A DNA stretch of 64,000 bases from Campylobacter magnus (GCF_028649595.1 NZ_JAQSLK010000007.1:1-64000), one strand, 5' to 3'; positions 52,576 to 62,045 are shown, counted from the stretch's first letter. Notes: a model not told the origin generated them from the sequence alone. Made by a program: numbers and translations.

Positions 52576-53130
52576 ATGGCATTTCAAGCAAGATTACAAC
52601 AAAAATATAAAGATAGCGTTCGTGGCGCACTTACAAGCGAGTTTGATATCAAAAACCCTATGCTTGTTCCAGCTCTTGAAAAAATCGTTATTAGCGTAGG
52701 AGCAGGTGATAGCGCAAAGGATCAAAAAACTTTGCAAAATATGGCTGATACTATCTCGCTAATCGCTGGACAAAAAGCACTTATCACAAATGCTAAAAAG
52801 TCAGTTGCCGGCTTTAAAGTGCGTGAGGGCTTTCCTGTTGGTATCAAAGTAACACTTCGCAAAGAGCAAATGTATGTGTTTTTAGACAAACTAATTAGCA
52901 TCGCTTTGCCAAGAGTTAAAGACTTCCGTGGTTTGCCACGCAATGGCTTTGATGGTAGAGGTAACTATAACTTTGGTCTAAACGAGCAGCTAATGTTCCC
53001 TGAGGTAGTATATGATCAAATCATCCGCACTCACGGTATGAACATTACTATTGTTACAAGCGCACCAGATGACAAGCAAGCATTAAAGCTACTTGAGCTT
53101 CTTGGCCTACCATTTGCAAAAGGAAAGTAA
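52576..53130 (+). CDS. rplE: 50S ribosomal protein L5
   Basis: This 184-residue protein binds 5S rRNA in the central protuberance. Motifs are [20 protein letters not shown] and [19 protein letters not shown]. The start has a weak AGAAA ribosome site four bases after rplX. Confidence 0.98.
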   Translation: MAFQARLQQKYKDSVRGALTSEFDIKNPMLVPALEKIVISVGAGDSAKDQKTLQNMADTISLIAGQKALITNAKKSVAGFKVREGFPVGIKVTLRKEQMYVFLDKLISIALPRVKDFRGLPRNGFDGRGNYNFGLNEQLMFPEVVYDQIIRTHGMNITIVTSAPDDKQALKLLELLGLPFAKGK

Positions 53131-53131
53131 A

Positions 53132-53317
53132 ATGGCAAAAAAATCAATGATAGCAAAAGCAGCTCGCCCTGCTAAATTTTCTAGTCGCAAATACACAAGA
53201 TGTAATATCTGCGGTCGCCCACACTCTGTTTACCGCGACTTTGGTATTTGTCGTGTGTGCCTAAGAAAAATGGCAAACGAAGGCCTAATCCCAGGTCTTA
53301 AAAAAGCAAGCTGGTAA
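53132..53317 (+). CDS. rpsN: 30S ribosomal protein S14, zinc-binding form
   Basis: This 61-residue protein uses ATG 53132, which follows AAAGGAAAGTAAA; a longer in-frame extension reads into rplE and is not used. The C+ zinc ribbon is CNICGRPH...CRVC at residues 24-43, and the C-terminus KKASW is the family end. Confidence 0.96.
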   Translation: MAKKSMIAKAARPAKFSSRKYTRCNICGRPHSVYRDFGICRVCLRKMANEGLIPGLKKASW

Positions 53318-53326
53318 GGAATAAAA

Positions 53327-53719
53327 ATGAACGATTTAATCTCAGATGCACTAACTAGAATTCGCAATGCTAGTATGCGCAGACTTGATACTACAAAGCT
53401 ACTTCACTCAAATGTTGTTGAAGGCGTGCTAAAAGTGCTTGAAGCAAAAGGTTATGTTGAAAGCTTTAATGTAGTTGAAGAAGAACGCAAAAAATTCATA
53501 AATGTAGTGTTAAAATACGATGAGCGTGGTGCTAGCGTAATTACTGAAATCAAAAGAGTATCAAAACCAGGACGCCGTGTATATAAAGGCAAAGATGAAA
53601 TCAAACGCTTTAAAAACGGCTATGGAACAATCATTGTTAGCACAAACAAAGGCGTGCTAGCAAATGATGCTGCTTACAAAGAAGGTGTAGGCGGCGAAGT
53701 GCTTTGTACTGTTTGGTAG
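53327..53719 (+). CDS. rpsH: 30S ribosomal protein S8
   Basis: This 130-residue primary 16S rRNA binder starts [18 protein letters not shown] and ends [20 protein letters not shown] followed by EVLCTVW. In E. coli S8 regulates the spc operon. Here its stop codon TAG is fused to GAATTCTAG, and a repeat region of 137 bp separates it from rplF. Confidence 0.97.
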   Translation: MNDLISDALTRIRNASMRRLDTTKLLHSNVVEGVLKVLEAKGYVESFNVVEEERKKFINVVLKYDERGASVITEIKRVSKPGRRVYKGKDEIKRFKNGYGTIIVSTNKGVLANDAAYKEGVGGEVLCTVW

Positions 53720-53856
53720 GAATTCTAGTTTTAGATTTTAGGTGTGGAAAGCTAGGGAATTCTAGAATTCCCTAGCTTTCTTTTAACTTTTCTATGGCAT
53801 TTGACGAAATATTCAAAAATCGTAGAAGCGTCATAGACAAATAGAAAAGGACAAAA
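53720..53856. repeat. Repeat insertion inside the ribosomal operon with a 34-nt perfect palindrome
   Basis: At 53747-53780 GAAAGCTAGGGAATTCT is followed directly by its exact reverse complement, giving a 17-bp perfect stem, and then TTTTAACTTTT. This resembles an intrinsic terminator or attenuator, yet it sits between rpsH and rplF. A GGAATTCTAG half lies at the rpsH stop. A 16-codon frame at 53794-53844 has no support as a gene. An AAAAGGAC ribosome site for rplF follows. Confidence 0.8.
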
Positions 53857-54393
53857 ATGTCAAGAATTGGCAAAAAACCTATCGTCATCCCAAGTGGCGT
53901 AGAGGTAAAACAAGATGGCTCTGTTCTTGTCTTTAAAAAAGGCAATGTAACAAAAGAGCTTGATACAAAAAACAATGTAAATGTAAGCATCAAAGATGGC
54001 CAAGTAGAGTTTAGCCCAAAAGGTGAAGACCGCCAAAGCAGAGCTTATTGGGGCACATACAGAGCACTAGCTAACAATATCGTTGTAGGTATCACCGAGG
54101 GCTTTACTCGTGTGCTTGAAATCAACGGCGTTGGTTACAAAGCAGCTGTTAAAGGTAAGGTAGTAGAGCTTAACCTAGGCTTTTCTCATCCTATCAATCA
54201 CGAATTGCCAGCAGGCGTAGAAGCTAGTGTAGAAAAAAACCAAATCATCCTAAAAAGTGCCGACAAACAAGTAATCGGTCAAGTAGCAGCCCAAATCCGT
54301 GGATATCGCCCTCCTGAGCCTTACAAAGGCAAGGGCGTAAAATACGCTGAAGAGCGCATCATCCGCAAAGCCGGTAAAACATCTAAGAAATAA
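53857..54393 (+). CDS. rplF: 50S ribosomal protein L6
   Basis: This 178-residue protein near the sarcin-ricin loop starts [18 protein letters not shown] and has the C-terminal signature [15 protein letters not shown]. The preceding 137-bp repeat region makes it the only ribosomal gene in the block with a large upstream gap. Confidence 0.98.
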   Translation: MSRIGKKPIVIPSGVEVKQDGSVLVFKKGNVTKELDTKNNVNVSIKDGQVEFSPKGEDRQSRAYWGTYRALANNIVVGITEGFTRVLEINGVGYKAAVKGKVVELNLGFSHPINHELPAGVEASVEKNQIILKSADKQVIGQVAAQIRGYRPPEPYKGKGVKYAEERIIRKAGKTSKK

Positions 54394-54402
54394 GGGTAAA
54401 TC

Positions 54403-54759
54403 ATGGTAGCAAATGTATTAAAACGCAAAATTGCACTTCGCATTAAACGCAAAAAAAGAATTAGAGCGAAAATCTCAGGCTGCGAATCTTGCCCTAGAGT
54501 AAGTATTTTCAAATCAAATCGCACTCTTTATGCCCAAGTTATAAATGATGTAACTGGCACTACAATTTGTGCTAGCAATGGTGGCAAACTAGGAATTAAA
54601 GCAAATAAAGCTGGTGGCCAAGCCCTAGCAAAAGACCTAGCAGAAAAAATGAAAAGTGCAAAGATTGAAAATGCAGTGTTTGACCGCAATGGTTATTTGT
54701 ATCACGGCGTAGTAGCTAGCTTTGGCGAAGCTCTAAAAGCAAACGGCATAAAACTATAA
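54403..54759 (+). CDS. rplR: 50S ribosomal protein L18
   Basis: This 118-residue 5S rRNA-binding protein shows [20 protein letters not shown] split at the N-terminus, [12 protein letters not shown] and the C-terminal [19 protein letters not shown]. The CESC pair is unusual but isolated. Confidence 0.97.
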   Translation: MVANVLKRKIALRIKRKKRIRAKISGCESCPRVSIFKSNRTLYAQVINDVTGTTICASNGGKLGIKANKAGGQALAKDLAEKMKSAKIENAVFDRNGYLYHGVVASFGEALKANGIKL

Positions 54760-54768
54760 GGATAAGCA

Positions 54769-55209
54769 ATGAAATACAATAGAGAAGAATTCCAAGAAGT
54801 AATCGTTGATATCGGCCGTGTTACAAAGGTTGTAAAAGGCGGACGCAGATTTAGATTTACAGCTCTTGTAGTAGTAGGAAACAAAAATGGCTTAGTTGGC
54901 TTTGGTTATGGTAAGGCAAAAGAAGTTCCAGATGCGATGAGAAAAGCAGTTGATGATGCTTTCAAAAACATCGTTGAAGTAAAACTTAAAGGTAGCACAA
55001 TACCACACGATGTAGAGGTAAAATATAACTCAAGTAAAATCTTGCTAAAACCAGCTAGCGAAGGTACAGGCGTTATTGCCGGTGGTTCAGCTCGTCCAGT
55101 TGTCGAGCTAGTAGGAATTCGTGATATTCTTACAAAATCACTTGGCTCAAACAATTCAGCTAATGTTGTGCGTGCCACAATCAAAGCTCTTAGTATGTTG
55201 AAAGGCTAA
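54769..55209 (+). CDS. rpsE: 30S ribosomal protein S5
   Basis: This 146-residue protein of the mRNA entry region has [20 protein letters not shown], the [20 protein letters not shown] signature and IKALSMLKG at the end. The next ribosomal gene is rplO, so rpmD (L30) is absent, as expected in Campylobacterota. Confidence 0.98.
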   Translation: MKYNREEFQEVIVDIGRVTKVVKGGRRFRFTALVVVGNKNGLVGFGYGKAKEVPDAMRKAVDDAFKNIVEVKLKGSTIPHDVEVKYNSSKILLKPASEGTGVIAGGSARPVVELVGIRDILTKSLGSNNSANVVRATIKALSMLKG

Positions 55210-55211
55210 AA

Positions 55212-55613
55212 ATGGGACTAGAAAAACTACAAAAAGCACCTGGCTCAACACACAAAACTAAACGCATCGGTCGTGGTTGCGGCAGCGGTATGGGCAAAAC
55301 TGCTACTCGCGGTGGCAAAGGTCAAACTGCTCGCACCGGCTCACACCAAAAAAGAGGTTTTGAAGGTGGACAACAACCACTTCAAAGAAGACTACCAAAA
55401 GTAGGCTTTTACTCTCGCTTTGCTAAACCTTATGTAATCAATGTAGAGAAAATCACAGCTGTAAAAGAGCTGGGAGTTATTACATTTGAGAGCATTCAAA
55501 GCGTTCACAAAGTATCAAATAGCGTGAGCAAAATCAAGCTAATTGGCGCAGGCGCAAAAGAGCTTGCTAGCAAAATTAAAGATGACAAAGTAATCACTAG
55601 CGGAAATAAATAA
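55212..55613 (+). CDS. rplO: 50S ribosomal protein L15
   Basis: This 133-residue late-assembly protein has the glycine-rich [20 protein letters not shown] and [18 protein letters not shown]. It overlaps secY by one base (TAATG). Confidence 0.97.
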   Translation: MGLEKLQKAPGSTHKTKRIGRGCGSGMGKTATRGGKGQTARTGSHQKRGFEGGQQPLQRRLPKVGFYSRFAKPYVINVEKITAVKELGVITFESIQSVHKVSNSVSKIKLIGAGAKELASKIKDDKVITSGNK

Positions 55614-56875
55614 TGAACAAGACACTAACAAACAAAATTCTAATTACTCTTGGATTTTTGTTTATATATAGAGTGCTTGCTTATGTGCCAGTCCCTGGTG
55701 TAAATACTGAGGTTATCAAAGACTTTTTCACCAGCAATGCAAATAATGCTTTGGGGCTATTTAATATGTTTAGCGGAAACGCAGCAGAGCGCCTTAGCAT
55801 TATTAGCCTTGGCATTATGCCTTATATCACAGCTTCTATTATTATGGAGCTTTTAGCAGCTACATTTCCAAACCTTGGTAAAATGAAAAAAGAGCGTGAT
55901 GGTATGCAAAAATACATGCAAATCATCCGCTACGCCACAATCGTAATCACTATAATCCAAGCAATTGGTGTAAGCATTGGACTTCAAAGCCTAACAGGTC
56001 GTGGTGGCGAGCAAGCTATAATGATAGATATGAATTTATTTATCGCAATTTCATGTGCTTCTATGCTAACAGGCACAATGTTGCTTATGTGGATAGGTGA
56101 GCAAATCACACAAAGAGGCATAGGAAATGGTATTTCTCTAATCATTTTTGCTGGTATCGTAAGTGGAATTCCATCTGCGATTTCAGGTACTATTGATCTA
56201 GTAAATACAGGCGAGATGAATTTCTTAGTCGTGCTTGCTATTGCTGTGATTATTCTTGTAACTGTGGGTGTAGTTATTTATGTAGAACTTGGAGAGCGTA
56301 GGGTGCCTATATCTTATTCTCGCAAGACTGTGATGGAAAATCAAAACAAACGCATAATGAATTATATCCCTGTTAAAGTAAATTTAAGTGGAGTTATTCC
56401 ACCTATTTTTGCCTCAGCGATTTTGATGTTTCCAAGCACGATTTTACAAGCTAGCACAAACGAATACATACAAATGATAAATGATTTTCTAAATCCTAGT
56501 TCGTATGTATTTAATCTATTAACATTTTTGTTTATAATTTTCTTTGCGTATTTTTATGCTTCAATAGTATTTAACGCAAAAGATATAAGCGAAAATCTAA
56601 AACGCCAAGGTGGCTTTATCCCAGGTGTTCGCCCAGGCGAGAGCACAGCAGAGTATCTAAACGAGCTTGCTAGTCGCATTACTTTTAGCGGTGCTATTTA
56701 TTTGGGGCTAATTTCTACTTTGCCGTGGCTGCTTGTGAAGTTTATGGGCGTGCCATTTTATTTTGGCGGAACTAGCGTGCTAATCGTGGTTTCAGTAGCA
56801 CTTGATACTATGCGTCGCATAGAAGCTCAGGTATATATGAACAAATATCAAACCCTAAGTGCGGTAGGTCTATAA
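55613..56875 (+). CDS. secY: Protein translocase subunit SecY
   Basis: This 420-residue channel protein has ten membrane helices. Recognisable parts are YVPVPGVNTEVI near helix 1, GIMPYITASIIMELL (helix 2), the basic cytoplasmic loop NQNKRIMNYIPVKVN, SGVIPPIFASAILMFPS, and the C-terminal YMNKYQTLSAVGL. It is translated directly after rplO, and map follows with a one-base overlap. Confidence 0.98.
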   Translation: MNKTLTNKILITLGFLFIYRVLAYVPVPGVNTEVIKDFFTSNANNALGLFNMFSGNAAERLSIISLGIMPYITASIIMELLAATFPNLGKMKKERDGMQKYMQIIRYATIVITIIQAIGVSIGLQSLTGRGGEQAIMIDMNLFIAISCASMLTGTMLLMWIGEQITQRGIGNGISLIIFAGIVSGIPSAISGTIDLVNTGEMNFLVVLAIAVIILVTVGVVIYVELGERRVPISYSRKTVMENQNKRIMNYIPVKVNLSGVIPPIFASAILMFPSTILQASTNEYIQMINDFLNPSSYVFNLLTFLFIIFFAYFYASIVFNAKDISENLKRQGGFIPGVRPGESTAEYLNELASRITFSGAIYLGLISTLPWLLVKFMGVPFYFGGTSVLIVVSVALDTMRRIEAQVYMNKYQTLSAVGL

Positions 56876-57630
56876 TGGCAATAAGCATAAAAACTCCAAA
56901 AGACATCGAGGGAATGAGAGTAGCAAATCACATTGTAGCTCTCACCCTTGATGGGGTAGAAAAGCTAATTAAGCCAGGTGTAAGCCTTTTAGAGCTTGAT
57001 GAGTTTTGCGAAAAAAGCATTTTAGAACATGGCGCAAAACCGGCTTTTAAAGGGCTTTATGGCTTTCCAAACACAGCTTGTATCAGCGTAAATGAAGTAG
57101 TAATCCACGGAATTCCAAGCTCTTATAAACTAAAAGAAGGCGATATCGTAACCATAGATATAGGCTCAAAAATCAATGGATATTTTGGCGATAGCGCACG
57201 CACTTTTGGTGTGGGCAAAATCAGTGAACAAGACGAAAAGTTAATTGCGTGTAGCAAAGATGCACTTTACTTTGGCATTGAAAAAGTAAAAGCTGGCATG
57301 CACTTTAAAGAACTTAGTTTTGCGATTGAAAATTTCATCCGTGATAGAGGTTTTGTGCCACTGCTTGGTTTTTGTGGGCACGGCATAGGACGCTCAGCAC
57401 ACGAAGAGCCAGAAATACCAAACTACTTAGAAGGCCCAAATCCAAAATCAGGCCCAAAAATCCGCAATGGAATGGTTTTTTGTATAGAGCCGATGATTTG
57501 TCAAAAAGACGGCACGCCAAGCGTGGATAAGGACAAATGGACCACTCGCTCAGTAGATGGACTAAACACAGCTCACTATGAACACTGCGTAGCTGTGATA
57601 AATGGAAAAGCTGAAATTTTAAGCAAATAA
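56875..57630 (+). CDS. map: Methionine aminopeptidase, type I
   Basis: This 251-residue metalloprotease removes the initiator methionine. Metal ligands lie in VTIDIGSKINGYFGDSARTF (two Asp), GFCGHGIGRSAHEEPEIP (His), MVFCIEPM (Glu) and HYEHCVAV (Glu). The conserved substrate histidine is in VNEVVIHGIP. Its stop codon is followed by AATCTAGGGAATTCTAG, then the unknown gene at 57662. Confidence 0.97.
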   Translation: MAISIKTPKDIEGMRVANHIVALTLDGVEKLIKPGVSLLELDEFCEKSILEHGAKPAFKGLYGFPNTACISVNEVVIHGIPSSYKLKEGDIVTIDIGSKINGYFGDSARTFGVGKISEQDEKLIACSKDALYFGIEKVKAGMHFKELSFAIENFIRDRGFVPLLGFCGHGIGRSAHEEPEIPNYLEGPNPKSGPKIRNGMVFCIEPMICQKDGTPSVDKDKWTTRSVDGLNTAHYEHCVAVINGKAEILSK

Positions 57631-57661
57631 ATCTAGGGAATTCTAGTTTATAAGGATAATT

Positions 57662-58483
57662 ATGAAAGGCACTATTTTAACATCAAGCATACTTCGTGCA
57701 GAAGATGGAAATAGATATAGTTTCGATTATAATGATTTTGAAAATTTAGATGCATCTACTGAAATAGTGGGGGCAGAAGTAGATTTTGAACCAGAAAATG
57801 ACAAAGCAAAATCTATCATCATCACTAAACTATCTTTAAAAACAAAACAAGTAATAAAAGAAAATACTAATGATGATTTTTATGATGATAAAAATTTATT
57901 TCAAAAAATAGATGATGTGCTTGTAGGTAGCGAATCTTTTGAACTTTTTTATGGAAATGTTAATATCATAGCCGACACTACATTAGAAGCAAATAAAACA
58001 ATGAATACAACTACTACAAAGAGTCTGTTTAGCGATGATAAATACCATACAACAACAACAGTTAATTCAACATATAGCTCAGTTAGAGAATTTAAAATGG
58101 GAAATGAGTATTTTAATTTTAAGCAAAGCCATGAAGAAAAAGGCTTAATTGGTGATAAAGATGAAGTCTTAGTTATTTGTCAAAGAACTATTTCTGGGCA
58201 TCATGATGTTTGGACAGTGCTAAATTATACTAGAAATACAATATTAAACTCGGACTCTCTTAATATCGGAACTGGTCTAATTTCTACTGTAATTATTTCT
58301 GTCTTATGTTTTTGTTTTTTTTGGACTGGATTGGGCAAACTTTTTGACGATTGGACTATGATTTTTCTTCTTTTAGGTTCTTTTCTTATTGGATATTATA
58401 AAATTAAAAATTTTAAAAGCAGAGATAAAAAAGCAAAAGATTATAAAAAAGCATTAGAATTTGCTAAAAATTATAAAAAGTAA
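57662..58483 (+). CDS. Unknown membrane-anchored protein with a cold-shock-like N-terminus, inserted between map and infA
   Basis: This 273-residue protein is not a normal member of this operon and I do not recognise the full-length family. The first 55 residues (MKGTILTSS, DGNRYSFDYNDFEN, GAEVDFEP) resemble an OB/cold-shock-type strand pattern. Residues 70-185 are hydrophilic with a Thr-rich strand region (MNTTTTKSLFSDDKYHTTTT). Two hydrophobic helices follow near residues 205-245 (TGLISTVIISVLCFCFFWTG; WTMIFLLLGSFLIGYY), with a Lys-rich cytoplasmic end. Codon use differs from the neighbours: more TTA and TCT/TCA, and few CTA and AGC. It has its own AAGGAT ribosome site and a repeat at its left border. 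This suggests horizontal insertion, yet the reading frame is intact. Confidence 0.65.
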   Translation: MKGTILTSSILRAEDGNRYSFDYNDFENLDASTEIVGAEVDFEPENDKAKSIIITKLSLKTKQVIKENTNDDFYDDKNLFQKIDDVLVGSESFELFYGNVNIIADTTLEANKTMNTTTTKSLFSDDKYHTTTTVNSTYSSVREFKMGNEYFNFKQSHEEKGLIGDKDEVLVICQRTISGHHDVWTVLNYTRNTILNSDSLNIGTGLISTVIISVLCFCFFWTGLGKLFDDWTMIFLLLGSFLIGYYKIKNFKSRDKKAKDYKKALEFAKNYKK

Positions 58484-58511
58484 AATTTAAATCTAACAGA
58501 AAGGAGAAAAG

Positions 58512-58730
58512 TTGTCAAAAGACGATGTCATCGAGATAGACGGCACAGTGCAAGAAGCCTTGCCAAATGCTACTTTTAAAGTAGAACTTGATAATAAACA
58601 TGTGATTTTATGTCATATCGCAGGGAAAATGCGTATGCACTATATAAAGATCATGCCAGGCGATAAGGTCAGAGTTGAGCTTACGCCATACAGCCTAGAC
58701 AAAGGTCGCATTACTTATAGATATAAGTAA
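58512..58730 (+). CDS. infA: Translation initiation factor IF-1
   Basis: This 72-residue S1-type OB-fold protein occupies the ribosomal A site during initiation. It starts with TTG at 58512, after a strong AAGGAG site (AGAAAGGAGAAAAG), and reads (M)[44 protein letters not shown]. The rare start codon may lower its expression relative to the ribosomal proteins. The gene ends upstream of a promoter for the rpmJ-rpsM unit. Confidence 0.96.
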   Translation: MSKDDVIEIDGTVQEALPNATFKVELDNKHVILCHIAGKMRMHYIKIMPGDKVRVELTPYSLDKGRITYRYK

Positions 58731-58749
58731 AATTAAAGCTTAGTTTAGC

Positions 58750-58755
58750 TAAAAT
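58750..58755 (+). promoter_or_regulatory. -10 box of the rpmJ-rpsM-rpsK unit
   Basis: TAAAAT followed by ACGCGCTTTTTG, nearly the same as TATAATACGCGCTCTTTG at the S10 promoter (16 of 18 positions). It lies 20 bp after infA and gives a leader of about 135 nt. Confidence 0.6.
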
Positions 58756-58794
58756 ACGCGCTTTTTGGCTCGGGACTTAAGGCTGACAAGAAGT

Positions 58795-58823
58795 GTTTTC
58801 AAAGTCGCCACTATTTTGAAAAC
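58795..58823 (+). promoter_or_regulatory. Leader hairpin upstream of rpmJ
   Basis: GTTTTCAAA at 58795-58803 pairs perfectly with TTTGAAAAC at 58815-58823 around an 11-nt loop. A repeat fragment (GGAATTCTAG) follows. It could be part of an autoregulatory leader, but no ribosomal-protein target was recognised. Confidence 0.45.
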
Positions 58824-58896
58824 AGTTGGAATTCTAGATTTTTAGGGAATTCCTGAGGTCCAATCACGAAGTGGTTAGTAATTACAAAGGACAAAC

Positions 58897-59010
58897 ATGA
58901 AGGTTCGACCATCAGTAAAAAAGATGTGTGACAAATGCAAGATCATCCGCCGCAAAGGTGTGGTTCATGTGATCTGCGAAAATCCAAAACATAAGCAAAG
59001 ACAAGGATGA
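58897..59010 (+). CDS. rpmJ: 50S ribosomal protein L36
   Basis: This 37-residue zinc protein reads [20 protein letters not shown] and ends [11 protein letters not shown], with the zinc ligands Cys11, Cys14, Cys27 and His32. The start follows AAAGGACAAAC. It is the smallest gene in the block, directly upstream of rpsM. Confidence 0.97.
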   Translation: MKVRPSVKKMCDKCKIIRRKGVVHVICENPKHKQRQG

Positions 59011-59014
59011 TAAA

Positions 59015-59383
59015 ATGGCTCGTATAGCAGGTGTAGATTTACCAAAGAAAAAGCGTGTAGAGTATGGTTTGACATACATTTATGGCATAGGTCTTTTTAC
59101 TTCAAGAAAAATTCTTGATGCTGTAAAAATCTCTTATGATAAACGCGTGCAAGATCTAAGTGAGGATGAGGCAGCAGCGATCCGCAAAGAAATTCAAGAA
59201 CACTATATGGTAGAAGGCGATTTGCGCAAGAGCGTAGCTATGGATATCAAGGCTCTTATGGATCTAGGAAATTACCGTGGTCTTCGCCACAGAAAAGGTC
59301 TGCCAGTGCGTGGTCAAAAAACTAAAACAAACGCTCGCACTCGCAAAGGTAAGCGCAAAACAGTTGGCGCTGCTACTAAATAA
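59015..59383 (+). CDS. rpsM: 30S ribosomal protein S13
   Basis: This 122-residue protein of the 30S head starts [20 protein letters not shown] and has the signature [19 protein letters not shown] with a basic tail. It begins four bases after rpmJ. Confidence 0.98.
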   Translation: MARIAGVDLPKKKRVEYGLTYIYGIGLFTSRKILDAVKISYDKRVQDLSEDEAAAIRKEIQEHYMVEGDLRKSVAMDIKALMDLGNYRGLRHRKGLPVRGQKTKTNARTRKGKRKTVGAATK

Positions 59384-59392
59384 GGATAATCA

Positions 59393-59785
59393 ATGGCACA
59401 AAAAAAAGTAGTTAAGAAAAAAACCGCTCGCAAAAATATTGCTCGTGGTATCGTGTATATTTCAGCATCTTTTAACAACACAATGATTAGTGTAACTGAT
59501 GAGATGGGTAATGCTATTGCGTGGAGCAGCGCAGGTGCTCTTGGCTTTAAGGGTAGCAAAAAATCAACTCCATATGCAGCGCAACAAGCAGTAGAAGATG
59601 CTCTAAACAAAGCAAAAGAGCATGGTATTAAAGAAGTAGGAATCAAGGTTCAAGGTCCTGGTTCTGGCCGTGAAACAGCAGTAAAAAGCGTAGGTGGCGT
59701 AGAGGGAATAAAAGTTCTTTATCTAAAAGATATTACTCCATTAGCGCATAATGGGTGTCGTCCACCAAAACGCCGCCGCGTCTAA
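59393..59785 (+). CDS. rpsK: 30S ribosomal protein S11
   Basis: This 130-residue protein lines the E-site mRNA channel. Signatures are [33 protein letters not shown] and the C-terminal [13 protein letters not shown] 200-bp structured gap separates it from rpsD. Confidence 0.98.
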   Translation: MAQKKVVKKKTARKNIARGIVYISASFNNTMISVTDEMGNAIAWSSAGALGFKGSKKSTPYAAQQAVEDALNKAKEHGIKEVGIKVQGPGSGRETAVKSVGGVEGIKVLYLKDITPLAHNGCRPPKRRRV

Positions 59786-59985
59786 TTTTTTGTTCGTATC
59801 GCACGCACCTTGCGTCTAAAACTCGCTTGTGATTCATTGCGACGCACCATCAGTGCGTCTCATTCGCACTGCGCGACTTTTAGCCACAATCTGCGCACGC
59901 TACTTCCAAAAAAATCAAACGCTTGGTTATTTTTGGAATTCCAAATTGGAATTCGTTTATATAAGAATTATTTAAGGAATAAATT
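59786..59985. other. Structured gap between rpsK and rpsD
   Basis: No gene is seen. The stretch is locally GC-rich and folds: CTAAAACTCGC at 59816-59826 pairs (one mismatch) with GCGACTTTTAG at 59873-59883, and GACGCAC at 59841-59847 pairs perfectly with GTGCGTC at 59853-59859. The right part holds GGAATTCCAAATTGGAATTC and an AAGGAATAAAT ribosome site for rpsD. It may be a terminator or an S4-type regulatory leader, since S4 controls this operon in E. coli; neither is shown. Confidence 0.5.
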
Positions 59986-60612
59986 ATGGCAAGATATACA
60001 GGAGCAGTTGAAAAACTAGAAAGACGTCTTGGCGTATCTTTGGCGCTAAAAGGTGAGAGAAGACTAGCTGGCAAATCAGCATTAGACCGCCGCCCTTACG
60101 CACCAGGACAACACGGACAAAGAAGAGGCAAAATCAGCGATTATGGTATGCATTTGCGTGAAAAACAAAAAGCACGCTTTATGTATGGCGTAAGCGAGAA
60201 ACAATTCCGCAGAATTTTTGCTGAGGCAGCACGCAGAGAGGGCAATACAGGAGAGCTTTTAGTAGCTCTTTTAGAGCAAAGACTAGATAATGTAGTTTAT
60301 CGCATGGGCTTTGCTACAACTCGTCGTTTTGCTCGCCAGCTTGTAACTCACGGACATGTGCTAGTTAATGGCAAAAGAGTAGATGTCCCATCATACAGAG
60401 TAGTAGCTGGGCAAAAAATAGAAATCGCTGAAAAAAGCAAACAAAATCCACAAATCGTTCGTGCAATCGAGCTTACAAACCAAACTGGTATAGCTCCATG
60501 GGTTGATGTGGATAAAGACAAAAAATTTGGAATTTTTACTCGTGTTCCAGAGCGCAGTGAAGTAGTAATTCCAGTAGAAGAGCGTTACATAGTCGAGCTT
60601 TACTCAAAATAA
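59986..60612 (+). CDS. rpsD: 30S ribosomal protein S4
   Basis: This 208-residue primary 16S binder has the N-terminal [19 protein letters not shown] and the S4 RNA-binding domain [20 protein letters not shown] followed by [16 protein letters not shown]. The zinc-free form is present (no N-terminal cysteines). It is followed 12 bp later by rpoA. Confidence 0.98.
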   Translation: MARYTGAVEKLERRLGVSLALKGERRLAGKSALDRRPYAPGQHGQRRGKISDYGMHLREKQKARFMYGVSEKQFRRIFAEAARREGNTGELLVALLEQRLDNVVYRMGFATTRRFARQLVTHGHVLVNGKRVDVPSYRVVAGQKIEIAEKSKQNPQIVRAIELTNQTGIAPWVDVDKDKKFGIFTRVPERSEVVIPVEERYIVELYSK

Positions 60613-60624
60613 TAAGGGGGCCGA

Positions 60625-61626
60625 ATGAAAAAGGTAACTATCGAGGCTTTTACTCCTACTGAAATAAAAGTAGAGCAACTTGGCAATAACGAGGCTAGAA
60701 TTAGCGTTTGGCCTTTTGAGAGTGGTTATGGCGTTACCCTAGCGCACCCACTTCGCCGTTTGCTTTATAGCTCTACTGTAGGTTTTGCGCCAACTGGTGT
60801 GAAAATCGAAGGCGTAGAGCATGAGTTTGATAGTATGCGTGGTATGTTAGAAGATGTTACGATTTTTATCGTAAACCTAAAAAACCTACGCTACAAACTA
60901 AAAAACAATGCTAAGCGTGAAGTAGTTCACTATGAGTTTGAAGGCCCGCTTGAAATCAGTGGTAAAGATCTAAATAACGACCTTGTAGAGATTGTCAACC
61001 CTGATGCTTATTTAGCTACTATCAATGAAGATGCTAAGCTAAGCTTTGATCTTATTATAGAAAAAGGCATCGGCTATGTACCAAGCGAGAATATAAAAGA
61101 AGAAATCGAGAGCGGGTTTATCGCTCTTGATGCTTTCTTTACGCCTGTTAAAAAAGCAGTATATGATATCCAAAATGTGCTAGTTGAGGATAACCCTGAC
61201 TATGAAAAAGTAGTTATGACTGTAACAACTGATGGGCAAATCTCTCCGCTTGAGGCTTTTCAAAGCTCAGTTTCAGCTATGTATAAGCAACTTGGAATTT
61301 TTGACAAAATTCTTGAAGTTGATAGCTCTAGCTCAATTTCTGCTAGCACAAACAAAGGCGAACATGCTAAGCTTTTTGAGAGTGTAGATAGCCTAAATCT
61401 TAGTGTTCGTAGCTTAAACTGCCTTAAAAAATCAGGCATTGAGCTAATAGGCGAGCTAGCTTTGATGAGTGAGGCAGAATTAAAAGAAATCAAAAATCTT
61501 GGCAAAAGAAGCCTTGATGAAATGAAAGATGTAATGAAAGCTATTGGTTATGCTTTTGATGGTAGCTTTGAAGGCAATAAAGAGGCTATCCGCAAGAAAA
61601 TAGCTGAGTTCAAAAAAGGAAAATAA
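60625..61626 (+). CDS. rpoA: DNA-directed RNA polymerase alpha subunit
   Basis: This 333-residue subunit assembles RNA polymerase and contacts activators. The N-terminal dimer domain has [20 protein letters not shown] and [16 protein letters not shown]. The C-terminal domain after residue 250 has [20 protein letters not shown] and [15 protein letters not shown]. An AAGGGGG ribosome site precedes it. rplQ starts at the base after its stop codon. Confidence 0.98.
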   Translation: MKKVTIEAFTPTEIKVEQLGNNEARISVWPFESGYGVTLAHPLRRLLYSSTVGFAPTGVKIEGVEHEFDSMRGMLEDVTIFIVNLKNLRYKLKNNAKREVVHYEFEGPLEISGKDLNNDLVEIVNPDAYLATINEDAKLSFDLIIEKGIGYVPSENIKEEIESGFIALDAFFTPVKKAVYDIQNVLVEDNPDYEKVVMTVTTDGQISPLEAFQSSVSAMYKQLGIFDKILEVDSSSSISASTNKGEHAKLFESVDSLNLSVRSLNCLKKSGIELIGELALMSEAELKEIKNLGKRSLDEMKDVMKAIGYAFDGSFEGNKEAIRKKIAEFKKGK

Positions 61627-61980
61627 ATGAGACATAATCACGGATATAGAAAACTTGGTCGCACAAGCTCTCACAGAGCTGCGCTACTAAAAAACCTAAG
61701 TATCGCTATTATTAAATCAGGTAAAATCGAGACTACTTTGCCAAAAGCAAAAGAGCTTAGAAGCTATTTTGAAAAGCTAGTAACTCGTGCTAGAAAAGGC
61801 GATAGCGAGGCTCACAGAGCTGTTTTTGCAAGTCTTCAAGACAAAGAAAGCGTAAAAAAACTAGTAAGCGAAATCGCTCCAAAGTTTGTAGGTGTAAATG
61901 GTGGCTATACACGCATTATCAAAACTCGTGTTCGCAAGGGTGATGCTGCGCAAATGGCTTATATTGAGCTAACAAAATAA
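61627..61980 (+). CDS. rplQ: 50S ribosomal protein L17
   Basis: This 117-residue protein starts [20 protein letters not shown] and contains [16 protein letters not shown] and [20 protein letters not shown]. It ends the ribosomal cluster, followed by a 36-nt hairpin. Confidence 0.98.
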   Translation: MRHNHGYRKLGRTSSHRAALLKNLSIAIIKSGKIETTLPKAKELRSYFEKLVTRARKGDSEAHRAVFASLQDKESVKKLVSEIAPKFVGVNGGYTRIIKTRVRKGDAAQMAYIELTK

Positions 61981-61989
61981 AGAGCTCGT

Positions 61990-62025
61990 CTAAGGAATTC
62001 TAGATTTGAATCTAGAATTCCTTAG
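61990..62025. repeat. 36-nt perfect hairpin after rplQ
   Basis: CTAAGGAATTCTAGATT, a TG turn, and its exact complement form a 17-bp stem. It is a palindromic repeat in the position of a terminator at the end of the ribosomal cluster, but A residues rather than Ts follow on the plus strand. Confidence 0.7.
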
Positions 62026-62045
62026 AAAAAATATAAAAATTTAAA

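Noticed and set aside
53794-53844. 16-codon frame between rpsH and rplF
   Set aside because: It has no convincing ribosome site, no recognisable similarity, and lies in a repeat-derived gap.
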